55,581 nucleotides of DNA from positions 1 through 55,581 of IMG/VR virus record IMGVR_UViG_3300030419_003947; one strand, 5' to 3'. This DNA is from a virus. The notes beneath the pieces were generated by a model. That model saw only the letters and a list, made by a program, of their open reading frames with translations, was not told where the DNA came from and searched no databases. The stretch's first letter is position 1. Every line of letters begins with the position of its first letter. Position numbers and translations under genes: made by a program. This document shows positions 16,264-23,860 of the stretch, piece after piece.

Positions 16264-18348
16264 CTACTGACCTTCCGCTGTATTACGTGCTATAGCACTA
16301 TTGGGACCAGCACCGCCACGATCTACCCTCATGGCATCACCTTGTATTGCGGACTCCGTAGGAGGAGAAGGTTCGGGTGAAGGGCTGGGTCTTCCTCCTC
16401 CTCCTGCGGCGAGAGTAGCGAGAGCGTCCTGCGGTAGCCCTCCTCCTTGTGGACCAGCACCGGGGTCGATGACATCGGGCTGAACATCTTTAAGGAAGGG
16501 CAAGACGCGCTCTGGATCTTGTATACGGTATCCTCGTATCAATAAATCTTTGACGAGTTCACCTACGTCGATGCCAACGCCATTATTGGCTTGCATGATC
16601 AACTGATTGACAGGACCAGAGGCGAGGTTGATCAAGTCCATCCACTGCTTGCGCTCTACAGCCGTTGCCGTAGCAGCAGAAGAGACATTGATCTCAAACT
16701 GATACTCGCCCTGCGCCAGTTCCTCTGTGATGTTAACGAACTCAGCAGCGCGAGGGTCTATAAGAAACAGACGCTCTGGTCTGAACTCTGTCGTTAGCTG
16801 CCAGAACTTACGGGCCTTACGCACTTGATAAGAGGCGAACTTCTCTGCTCTCTCATCTTCTCTGGCGGTATTGCGCCTGTCTTGGATGTTGGCTTCGGTG
16901 GCAGAGTCTGACTTGGGCATGGAGATAGGTTGCGGAGTGCCATTGGCTCTGTCGAACATAGACTGCACGATGCGCAATATCTCGCCCTTCTCTGGCGGTA
17001 CATCGCCAAACTGTATTGCTTGAATGGCCCTGCCCTGTGCCTCTACCAGCCCTTCCACCTCAAAAGACTCCATGTCCTCTGCTTCAAGGATGGCATCTAT
17101 CTCCTCTTCCCGTATGTAGCGAGGATCATAGAGGAAGAGGTTTTTCTGCTTGCGAATGACAGAGAGGTAGGAGTCGAGGATCTCATTGACAAGGCTCTGC
17201 ATGGAGTCGGCACCGCCCATGATAAGCGGTCCCTTGGTATGCCAATCGACTACGCCATCTGCCAGTGAGAGGATCTCACAGGGGAAATCCTCCAGAGAAG
17301 TCATCGGCCACTCATCTTCGTAGCGCAAAAACTTGTCGTGGTCTTTGCAGATGTCTATCCACAAATTTTCTTTTTGATTTTGACCTACGATATGACCCTT
17401 GGCGAAGATCTCATAGCCTTCTACAAGTCCAAAGTCATCTACCTCCATACCATCGGGCATATCGGGCGCATCTTCCATGCGGAAGTTAGGCTCCAGCCCA
17501 TTGGTATTCAGATCGCCTTGGTATGCTATCTCATCTATGTGCTTGACATAGCGGAAGGCAATCCACTTAGCATCGCGCAGTCCATCAGAAGCCATAGGAT
17601 CGATGATGATATCCCCGGCTTTCCAGTGAACCGCATAGGGAGACTCCCATTTTATCGTGGTATTTTTGTCGGGGCTGTCTAATTCAAGGTAATGACGATG
17701 GTCGTTGATGTGAGACTCAAGGATGGCAGCGCGTTCTGGGGAGGTATTAGGCTGTTGCAGGAACTGTGTATGCGCCTCTATGTGGGCAACGTGGTTCTGG
17801 TCCTGCAAAACCGTTGTTATCTCGCCAGAGATGAGGAATAACGACTCATCTACGGGGTCATCGATGACTCTGCCGGGATTTATGGCAGGATCGGAGATGA
17901 CCATGCCTTCTATATCGGCAGAATAACCTATTTTGCTACCGCCAAAGGGGCATACGTAGGCATCCAGCAAAGCCCTCTTATCATGCACCAACTGGTCTGT
18001 TTCGCGGTACCAGTAGTCCGAAATACGCGAAACGATGCGCTCAGAGCCTATTCCCGCCTTATTGAAGGGATGAACGGTAAAAGTGGGGTCGTGTGCCGCT
18101 ATATTGGCGATAGATTGGTCGAGATAGCCAAAAACAATATTGGCTTTATTGCGAATACCGGGATCAGAGGTATCTCCCATATTGTATCGCATCTCTTCTT
18201 TTTCTCTGGTAGTGGCTGCTTCATTATTATACTGTGCCACCAAAACCTTGGAAGGCTCGAAAATAGGCCGCCAATAGTCTATAGCATGGTCGAGCTTGCG
18301 CTTCCACCACTCAAGCTGGGAAGATCTGTCTGAGGGATAGCTTATCAC
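16264..18348 (-). CDS. Portal protein
   Basis: The 694-aa protein begins SYPSDRSSQLEWWKRKLDHA and contains the long helical stem region and the loop DGLRDAKWIAFRYVKHIDEI typical of portal proteins of P22-like phages, ending in a Pro/Gly/Ser-rich tail (GGGGRPSPSPEPSPPTES). Portals form the dodecameric ring at one capsid vertex through which DNA passes. The start is a GTG at 18348 overlapping the stop of the upstream microprotein (GTGA). It follows terS, terL and the microprotein in the usual packaging order. Length fits podoviral portals (roughly 600-750 aa). Confidence 0.85.
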   Translation of the reverse strand: MISYPSDRSSQLEWWKRKLDHAIDYWRPIFEPSKVLVAQYNNEAATTREKEEMRYNMGDTSDPGIRNKANIVFGYLDQSIANIAAHDPTFTVHPFNKAGIGSERIVSRISDYWYRETDQLVHDKRALLDAYVCPFGGSKIGYSADIEGMVISDPAINPGRVIDDPVDESLFLISGEITTVLQDQNHVAHIEAHTQFLQQPNTSPERAAILESHINDHRHYLELDSPDKNTTIKWESPYAVHWKAGDIIIDPMASDGLRDAKWIAFRYVKHIDEIAYQGDLNTNGLEPNFRMEDAPDMPDGMEVDDFGLVEGYEIFAKGHIVGQNQKENLWIDICKDHDKFLRYEDEWPMTSLEDFPCEILSLADGVVDWHTKGPLIMGGADSMQSLVNEILDSYLSVIRKQKNLFLYDPRYIREEEIDAILEAEDMESFEVEGLVEAQGRAIQAIQFGDVPPEKGEILRIVQSMFDRANGTPQPISMPKSDSATEANIQDRRNTAREDERAEKFASYQVRKARKFWQLTTEFRPERLFLIDPRAAEFVNITEELAQGEYQFEINVSSAATATAVERKQWMDLINLASGPVNQLIMQANNGVGIDVGELVKDLLIRGYRIQDPERVLPFLKDVQPDVIDPGAGPQGGGLPQDALATLAAGGGGRPSPSPEPSPPTESAIQGDAMRVDRGGAGPNSAIARNTAEGQ

Positions 18349-18500
18349 TGTCTATAGCCGATTCGTGAGATACCCGTTGCCGCCTTAGAAGAACTTTTGG
18401 GTGTCTTCTTACGCTTTTTCTTCTTCTTTTTACGAGCAGCAGTAGCCGCTTTCTTACCCGCAGCAGTATACGGATAGGATTTTCCATTTACCTTCGGCAT
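18345..18500 (-). CDS. Lys-rich microprotein between terminase and portal (51 aa)
   Basis: The ORF starts with MPKVNGKSYPYTAAGKKAAT and contains an unbroken basic run AARKKKKKKRKKTPKSS before ending RIGYRQ. An AGGAG site lies 8 nt upstream of the ATG at 18500, and the stop overlaps the portal GTG start, so it is translated together with portal. Such a basic peptide probably binds nucleic acid or the inner capsid surface. Small KKKK-containing proteins with the MPKVNGKxYPYT start are often found next to portal genes in related phages; their function is unknown. Confidence 0.72.
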   Translation of the reverse strand: MPKVNGKSYPYTAAGKKAATAARKKKKKKRKKTPKSSSKAATGISRIGYRQ

Positions 18501-18577
18501 AATAAGACTCCTAGATATAGGTATCTAATATCAATTATCTGCAAAACTCCCGGTCATTGCAACTACTATTTTGCTTG

Positions 18578-20191
18578 TTAGATATCGACCAAGGACCAAT
18601 AGTCCTCTTCGGGCGGCAGTTCCATAGGCTGGTGATTGCCAGCGATAGGGGCTTCGTTGAAGACATGCTTGCCTCGGCTACGCCGCTCTGAGCGACTGAT
18701 GATCTCATCGAAGGTGTAGTTGCGAGGGGTCCACTCCTCCCGTGGCGAAGGAGGGACTGCTCCCCCTCTAAGCTTCTCCAGTGCCAGACCCAGCAGGGAG
18801 AAACAGTCAACCTCATCATCATGCTTGAAGGTGGGGAACTTGATGAGGGTTTCCTGTACATCGGCTACCCAAAAACGATCTTTGGGAAAAAAGACCTTCC
18901 CCTCCTGCGCCCTACCCTGTATCGCTCTGGCACGTACCGTCTTGTCTTTGGAAGGGGTGAACTGCTCCCGAAAGCAGTATATACCTCTCTCCTTCATGCG
19001 CTGTGAGAGGAAGGGACCGACAGAGTTGAGGATCTGCCCCCGCTCCTCGCACCACATGACGGGCTTCCACTTCTTCATAAGGTCTATACAGGACTCTATC
19101 CACTCTACAGGCTTTGCCCTCTTCTTCCAAACATCGCATACATAGATGTTCTCTTCGGTGTCTACGGCAAATATTATGTGGACGGTGAAGTCAGACCCCC
19201 TGCGCTCAGAGGTGGCATAGTCGGAGCATCCATAAAACCGCAGTTCGGAGATGGGTGGCATGTCTACCAGTTCATTGCGCCCATAGGTCTTAAACCAATC
19301 CATCTGAAAGTAATCGCCATGATCTACGGTGGGAGACTGCTGGTAGAGTGCTTGGAACTCCCGGTTTTGAAGGACAGACTCTATCTCCTTCAGTGCCGTA
19401 GTATCGTACCATTCAGGCCATAGAGCCTCTCCCGGCATTCGCCCCAATGGATCGTCTTCCTTGGCGATAGCAGGGAGGTTGAGCGTTTCCCACGGTGGTA
19501 CATTGGGATCGTCTTCGGCTTGCTTAAGCAATCGCCCTGCAAGGTCATCATCATGCCATCGGGTCATAATGACTACGATAGAAGCATGAGGCATAAGGCG
19601 GGTAAAAGCGGTAGAGCGATACCAGTTCCATATGCGCTCTCTCTCCGCAAGGCTATCTGCTTCCTCCCGGTTCTTATGGGGATCATCAATGAGGAGGATC
19701 TTAGCACCACGACCCGTAGTGGCTGTGCCTATGCCTACGGCGAAGTATTCGCCCCTATGGCCTTCGATCTTCCACTTGTGGGCAGCAGCAGCATCTGTGG
19801 CAAGCTCTATCTCTGGGAAGATGCGCTTGTATTCTTCGGAGTCTACGATGTTACGTACATCGCGCCCAAAGTCGGAAGAGAGGTCTTGACCATACGAAGC
19901 AGTAATAATGGGATCATCGGGATGCCGCCCTATATACCAAGCAGGGAAACGGCGAGAAGCCAACTCGCTTTTGGTATGGCGCGGCGGCATGGTGATCATC
20001 AACCTGCGGCACTCACCTCGCTCTACACGCTCCAGCGCATCGGCAATAAGCTCATGGTGACGAGCTTGCTCAAAGTCGGGAAAGGTCGCCTTAGTAAAAG
20101 GCAGTAGTCTATTAGCTGCCTCCCGCCTCTTGAGGATAAGCTGTGCGGCTTTTACCGCATCAAGCTGTTTCTGCGAGTTGCTCAACCTCAC
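18578..20191 (-). CDS. terL: Terminase large subunit
   Basis: The 537-aa protein has an ATPase domain with Walker A MPPRHTKSE (residues 68-76), Walker B ILLIDD (165-170) and a coupling-motif region MTRWHDDD (209-216), followed by an RNase H-like nuclease domain with acidic residues D324 and D334 in GCSDYATSERRGSDF, E382/E383 and the final HDDEVD (457-462). It pumps DNA into the procapsid and cuts it. The domain order is that of Terminase_6-type headful terminases. It overlaps the terS 3' end by 32 nt, which supports coupled expression; an internal start further in is possible. Confidence 0.95.
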   Translation of the reverse strand: MRLSNSQKQLDAVKAAQLILKRREAANRLLPFTKATFPDFEQARHHELIADALERVERGECRRLMITMPPRHTKSELASRRFPAWYIGRHPDDPIITASYGQDLSSDFGRDVRNIVDSEEYKRIFPEIELATDAAAAHKWKIEGHRGEYFAVGIGTATTGRGAKILLIDDPHKNREEADSLAERERIWNWYRSTAFTRLMPHASIVVIMTRWHDDDLAGRLLKQAEDDPNVPPWETLNLPAIAKEDDPLGRMPGEALWPEWYDTTALKEIESVLQNREFQALYQQSPTVDHGDYFQMDWFKTYGRNELVDMPPISELRFYGCSDYATSERRGSDFTVHIIFAVDTEENIYVCDVWKKRAKPVEWIESCIDLMKKWKPVMWCEERGQILNSVGPFLSQRMKERGIYCFREQFTPSKDKTVRARAIQGRAQEGKVFFPKDRFWVADVQETLIKFPTFKHDDEVDCFSLLGLALEKLRGGAVPPSPREEWTPRNYTFDEIISRSERRSRGKHVFNEAPIAGNHQPMELPPEEDYWSLVDI

Positions 20192-20780
20192 CTTCCTGTG
20201 TGCCTATCTCCACGCCTTCAGAGACATCGAACTCCGCAGGGACAGCATTCTGCTCTACGATCTTCAGCAGTGCCTCCGTAGACATGTCATCCAATGTCTT
20301 CTTCTCTTCTATCGTCTGATGGATGACCGCTGCCTTCGGTGCGTGTAAACCAAGGATCTTACAGCGTTGGTCGATACACCACTGGATCTTATCCAGCCAC
20401 TTGGTGTCTCCAGCAGGGCTAGAGGAGTTTGTCTTCGACGTAAAGCTGGTATTGCCCGTATTCATCTCCGTAGTCGAAGACTTGCCCTGCTGAGAGAGGT
20501 GATAGCCTTCCCACGCCACTTTCTCCAGATGATCCACCTTCGCCAACTGCATAGCCTTCGCCGCATTGAAATCAAATAATGCTTGGCTCTGCCATGTCTG
20601 CTGAAGCTCTGCAAGAGCCTTCTGAACCGTAGCACGGCTAATAGAAAGCTCTTCGGTCATCTCTCGTTGCGAACGACCCTTGAGATACATGTCGGCTAAC
20701 CGTGCCGCATCAAAAGCCTTCTCCAAGGTCGTGCGCTTCCTCTTAGGGTTCGTACTGACAGGCTTAATCCTTCTGGGCAT
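20160..20780 (-). CDS. terS: Terminase small subunit
   Basis: The 206-aa protein has an N-terminal basic segment (MPRRIKPVSTNPKRKRTTLE), a helix-turn-helix at about residues 30-62 (YLKGRSQREMTEELSISRAT, VQKALAEL), a helical middle for oligomerisation and an acidic C-terminal tail that would bind the large subunit. It recognises the packaging start site. Position directly upstream of terL and overlap by 32 nt support the call. The pac site is not identified. Confidence 0.82.
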   Translation of the reverse strand: MPRRIKPVSTNPKRKRTTLEKAFDAARLADMYLKGRSQREMTEELSISRATVQKALAELQQTWQSQALFDFNAAKAMQLAKVDHLEKVAWEGYHLSQQGKSSTTEMNTGNTSFTSKTNSSSPAGDTKWLDKIQWCIDQRCKILGLHAPKAAVIHQTIEEKKTLDDMSTEALLKIVEQNAVPAEFDVSEGVEIGTQEGEVEQLAETA

Positions 20781-20994
20781 CGTCTATGATCTTTCTCAAG
20801 TCATCATAAGGGAAAACCGTCTGACAGGCTCTACAGACATACTCATACGTCTGCAATTTCCAAATAACTCGCGTTTCTGGATGATCACAGCCCTCAGACA
20901 ACTTCCGCATCGCCATATGAGCATCGGGCCACTCTAAATACACCCTATCCGCAATATAGGTTCCATAAACATGCGGAACATACTCTTCCATCAA
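20764..20994 (-). CDS. Small protein with zinc-ribbon-like Cys/His motif
   Basis: A 76-aa protein with EGCDHPETRVIW and, about 20 residues on, YEYVCRACQTVFPYDDL: the CxH and CxxC pairs resemble a compact zinc ribbon. It overlaps the terS start by 17 nt and its own start overlaps the upstream gene (ATGA-type at 20991-20994). It belongs to the leader of the packaging operon. No family name can be given. Confidence 0.6.
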   Translation of the reverse strand: MMEEYVPHVYGTYIADRVYLEWPDAHMAMRKLSEGCDHPETRVIWKLQTYEYVCRACQTVFPYDDLRKIIDDAQKD

Positions 20995-21179
20995 AACAAA
21001 GTGCGCTGGGCGTATTCACTCTCAGGCACCAAAGCCTTCATGGCCGAAATCATCTCATTTCTACGCTCTGGACTGAAAATAGAATCCGCATCCTTCAAAA
21101 ACGTATCAACGATACTAATAGCACACAGACGCTCCGATACAATCTCATCAGAATACGCCAAAGCATCTTTGCCATTCAT
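20991..21179 (-). CDS. Hypothetical protein (62 aa) in packaging operon leader
   Basis: A small helical protein (MNGKDALAYSDEIVSERLCA, DTFLKDADSIFSPERRNEMI) with no recognised family. It is overlapped on both sides by 4 nt (ATGA), a firm sign of a real translationally coupled gene in the chain 21436 to 18578. Confidence 0.55.
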   Translation of the reverse strand: MNGKDALAYSDEIVSERLCAISIVDTFLKDADSIFSPERRNEMISAMKALVPESEYAQRTLF

Positions 21180-21436
21180 AAGATCGTCGCTATCGTTGTA
21201 CCGTCTTCAGAAGTCTCATACAGAACATTGAACTCCTCATCCAAGTGAGACTCAACCTTCTGCCCCATCGGAAAAACATCTTCAGCCTTCTGAACCCTGA
21301 CCTCTATAGCCTGTGGTTGCCCCTCCTCCAAGAACTGCGCAATACGATTGTTCGTCGGCAGAAAGGGAACATCATCACCCTGCAACTGGCGCATCAGACG
21401 TTCATGGTCATCCAGATTCTGATTAGGGTCCGACAT
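21176..21436 (-). CDS. First gene of the late operon, hypothetical (86 aa)
   Basis: The start at 21436 (MSDPNQNLDDHERLMRQLQG) is chosen because a GGGAGG ribosome site lies 5 nt upstream; the frame is open for 11 more codons without a better site. The protein is acidic and helical, without known domains. It is the promoter-proximal gene of the 40-kb minus-strand block, and the parS match begins 48 nt upstream of its start. Confidence 0.6.
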   Translation of the reverse strand: MSDPNQNLDDHERLMRQLQGDDVPFLPTNNRIAQFLEEGQPQAIEVRVQKAEDVFPMGQKVESHLDEEFNVLYETSEDGTTIATIL

Positions 21437-21483
21437 ATAAACCTCCCAATGATATACGTATCTATACATACAATATACGAATA

Positions 21484-21499
21484 TGTTCCACGTGAAACA
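21484..21499. promoter_or_regulatory. parS: parS centromere-like site (ParB-binding)
   Basis: The 16 bases read TGTTCCACGTGAAACA, an exact match to the bacterial chromosomal parS consensus TGTTNCACGTGAAACA. The palindromic character extends to 18 bp (21483-21500) with one internal mismatched pair. It lies in an AT-rich gap just upstream of the late operon and would sit between possible weak promoter hexamers (TTGTGT, 17 nt, TATTCG) on the minus strand. The same genome encodes a ParB-family protein at 31225-32046. Binding by the phage or host ParB is inference. Confidence 0.85.
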
Positions 21500-21625
21500 T
21501 ACACAATTTTTTTATATAGGGTAATAGTGGGAGGAATATGGTCTGTATTGTGTAGGTGTATTAAATAATAAATTACATGACAGCGGGGGAACGACGATTC
21601 GGCGGGGGCATTATGCAACGGGGGA

Positions 21626-21690
21626 ATCGTCTGTCAGAATCGGCCCAAAATCGTCTGTCAGACAAGTCTGTTCGTCTGTTTTGGGCCGAT
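21626..21690. repeat. Inverted ATCGGCCCAAAA pair with 13-bp direct repeats
   Basis: ATCGGCCCAAAA at 21639-21650 is matched by its perfect inverse complement at 21679-21690, separated by 28 nt. A 13-bp direct repeat ATCGTCTGTCAGA occurs at 21626-21638 and 21650-21662, with a shortened third copy (TTCGTCTGT) at 21671-21679. A further inverse copy of the 12-mer lies at 21831-21842. The layout resembles iterons or regulator sites at a replication origin or control region. No protein-coding frame is convincing here. Confidence 0.7.
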
Positions 21691-21754
21691 CAGAGCCTAA
21701 ACAGTGCGCGTCATAACGTGTGCTGTTCAGTTCAAGATTCTTTGAACGCGTCTG

Positions 21755-22020
21755 ATGGATGATATCCATGAGAATCTGAGCCGTAGGGAACTGAACTAAG
21801 CGGCTCACCCTGCTGTCCTACGGCACCCTGTTTTGGGCCGATTGCTGTCTGTTGTCGGTCCCGAAGGCACTCTGTTGCTGGTCTGGTCTGGCTTGTCAGG
21901 CTTTTCTGAATACCATTCAGCATATATGTAAGGCCATTCTCAGCCCTCTCTGAATACCATTCAGTATATACATAGGGACTCGACTTGAGGAACTGGATGA
22001 GGTCTATGGATACCATCCAT
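21755..22020. promoter_or_regulatory. Array of four 15-bp inverted repeats (operator- or iteron-like)
   Basis: Four sites share the form 6-bp arm, 3-bp spacer, 6-bp arm: ATGGATGATATCCAT at 21755-21769, CTGAATACCATTCAG at 21906-21920 and again at 21950-21964, and ATGGATACCATCCAT at 22006-22020. All arms are perfect complements and three share the ACC spacer. The core is TGRAT-N3-ATYCA. The two identical copies are 44 bp apart (about four helical turns). Such arrays usually bind a dimeric regulator or an initiator. The cognate protein is unknown. Confidence 0.7.
21831..21842. repeat. Third copy of TTTTGGGCCGAT element
   Basis: An exact copy of the 12-bp element found as an inverted pair at 21639-21690. 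A related degenerate copy, ATCGGCCAAAAA, is at 22441-22452. Confidence 0.65.
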
Positions 22021-22539
22021 CACGCTTGAGTGTGCCAAATGGTATTTGGAGACTTGAGGTTTGGAGTGAGGCGATCCCCAAGGGGATCAACGTGTGTAAA
22101 GCAGAGCTTGGCGTGTGTGTAGTAGTCTGGGTTGGTCGATTTTGGCGATGCAGAATTTGCAGCCCTTTTTCCTACGGAAGAGTCGAACTATCGTAGGCGC
22201 GAATCATTACTTAGATGTGCGCGTTGGATGCAAAGTTTGCTGGCCGATTTCGCTGGTTTTGTGGGATTTGCTGCAAAATCTGCACTTTCGGAATGGCCTT
22301 GCGCGGAAGCAAAGCTTCTTATGCGTGTAATCGTAGGCATGTGGGACGTACGTGGCTCTAAAGAGCCTATTCGCGTGTTGGGACTTTGGCTAATGCGTGG
22401 GCGCGAAACATATAGTCCGTGCGCGTCGTTGGGCTTTGAGATCGGCCAAAAAATATTGCGCATTATGCGAGCGGGGATTTTTGTGGATCGGGGCTGGCAC
22501 GGCGATTGCAACGGTAAAAGCTGACGGCGGACCAGTTCA
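22021..22539. other. Gene-poor control region, no convincing gene
   Basis: This stretch contains no ORF with a ribosome site. Visible structures are a GATCCCC/GGGGATC hairpin near 22073-22088, a CCTACG/CGTAGG hairpin near 22171-22197 and a GGCTCT/AGAGCC hairpin near 22355-22368. Open frames of about 130 codons occur on both strands in a stop-poor sequence, start with weak codons and show no family features, so I do not call them. Confidence 0.5.
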
Positions 22540-23230
22540 ACGGTTCGATCGTTTTCATCACCCCCTCGATGGAGCAAACACAGCAGCGTCCAGCAGCGAG
22601 GGAGCAGGGCAGGTCAGAGGCACTGCGGTTCGCCGACAATAGATCGGCCATCGCAGAGAGCTTGATCGGGTCCGTAGACATAGCCAGCCGAGCCGGGGTT
22701 AAAGGCCCCAGAGCAGCCGCTCGTATGAAGCAAAGCTGGTGGGTCATCCGAGGGAAGACATGATCGGTTTGACTGTGAATATGGCAAGTCGCAGTGATCA
22801 GACTCAACAGTGAATGTGGTCAAGGCACGCCACCCCGTAGCAGTTCATTTAGACTGCCGTGATCGGTGGAGCAATAGTCTCCAAGCTACACGACTAAAGG
22901 TGTAGTGAACAACGCACAACTAAAGGCGCGTTGTTTAGGACGAGGCAAACGCCATTTCGGACCTCACCAGAGGTGGATTTGGATTTCTTGACTAACAGCT
23001 TAAAAAGCTGTGCTGTGATCTTGTCCTCTATCAAATACGCCCATAGCCGAGCGGATAACCGCTCGACAGCGCGATCAATTGCGTGTTATAACGCGCTATT
23101 GATCAAGAGGCTGTGGCAGTCCAGTAGTGGCTGTCGGGTGAACAAGTTCACCGCTGTGCTAAAGCCTTGGAATTCACCATCAAGCACAGCCTTTCACATA
23201 CAGTGACTCATTAGAAGTCACACCACGCAA
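22540..23230 (+). ncRNA. Large structured RNA candidate / long structured leader upstream of the 205-aa gene
   Basis: About 690 nt without a convincing gene but dense in perfect stems: CTACAC/GTGTAG (22886-22905), AACAACGC/GCGTTGTT (22908-22935), ACAGCTT/AAGCTGT (22995-23011), CGAGCGG/CCGCTCG with ATAA loop (23048-23065), a 32-nt near-palindrome (23073-23104), GGTGAAC/GTTCACC (23137-23152), GCTGTGCT/AGCACAGC (23153-23190) and GTGACT/AGTCAC (23203-23221). CCTCT near 23025 can pair with AGAGG at 23106-23110 to enclose several hairpins as a multibranch junction. Phages are known to carry large ornate RNAs (GOLLD and ROOL classes); membership here is not established. Strand is assumed from the downstream gene. 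Confidence 0.55.
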
Positions 23231-23242
23231 AAGGAGCCTATC

Positions 23243-23860
23243 ATGGCAACTTCCAACGTCCCCCAGATCAACCTCAACCGTGCCGTATCGACCAAGTCGA
23301 TCAAGGGCAAGGTCAACCCCAACAACCCCATGACGAAAGGTCAGGCGCGCCTGCTCTACTTCGCGGTCAAAGAACTGACGGGGGCGCGGTTGGACCTGTT
23401 CAGCGTCAACACTCCGGCTCTGGTCCACAGCGACATCACTGAGTTGTGCGGTGTGCTGTCCAAGGACAGCAACGCGACTCAGGATGAGCAGCAGTTGGCC
23501 ATTGAGATTCTGGTCAGCGACCTCCGGGTTCCGGTGCTGGAGTCGGCACCCCGTCCTGTTTCCTCTGCTGGCCGCGCCGCCGCCGCTAAAGCCCCGAGCA
23601 TCCCGGCACCAGAGGCTGGCAAGGTCGGCATCGAACCGACAGAGCCGAAGAAGATGACCAGAGCGGAGTCGCTGGCCAAGGCCAGAGCCGCCAAGAAAGC
23701 CAAGGCAGAGGCGGCCAAGGCAGCCAAGGCGGCGGCACCAGCGGCACCGAGCTTGCCCGTGGTCACCCAGACTTCTGCCGCGCCGTCTGAAAAGACTGCG
23801 GATGAGAAGCTGGCACTGTTGGTCAGCGGCATTGCGGATCTGATCAAGGCCATAGCGTAG
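23243..23860 (+). CDS. Hypothetical protein with histone H1-like Ala/Lys tail (205 aa)
   Basis: Residues 1 to about 95 look folded (LNRAVSTKSIKGKVNPNNPM, LLYFAVKELTGARLDLFSVN), followed by a Pro/Ala linker and a low-complexity Ala/Lys region (residues 140-170, AKARAAKKAKAEAAKAAKAA) like the tails of bacterial H1-type proteins, then a short C-terminal helix (KLALLVSGIADLIKAIA). The tail suggests nucleic-acid binding. An AAGGAG site precedes the ATG. It is first in the plus-strand block and is flanked on both sides by structured non-coding sequence; codon use is more G+C-rich than in most neighbours. An open frame on the opposite strand is a shadow. Confidence 0.65.
   Translation: MATSNVPQINLNRAVSTKSIKGKVNPNNPMTKGQARLLYFAVKELTGARLDLFSVNTPALVHSDITELCGVLSKDSNATQDEQQLAIEILVSDLRVPVLESAPRPVSSAGRAAAAKAPSIPAPEAGKVGIEPTEPKKMTRAESLAKARAAKKAKAEAAKAAKAAAPAAPSLPVVTQTSAAPSEKTADEKLALLVSGIADLIKAIA

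Noticed and set aside
21484-21520. Late promoter with parS exactly in its spacer (TTGTGT, 17 nt, TATTCG, minus strand)
   Set aside because: Both hexamers are weak; attractive but not supported enough to annotate as a promoter.
22165-22200. T-loop-like GTTCGACTC on the minus strand suggesting a tRNA
   Set aside because: The remaining cloverleaf arms are missing; the bases form a simple CCTACG/CGTAGG hairpin.
22132-22524. Open frame of 130 codons in the control region (and a similar one on the opposite strand at 22188-22577)
   Set aside because: It starts with TTG without a ribosome site, overlaps a similar open frame on the other strand, and shows no family features; the stretch is simply poor in stop codons.
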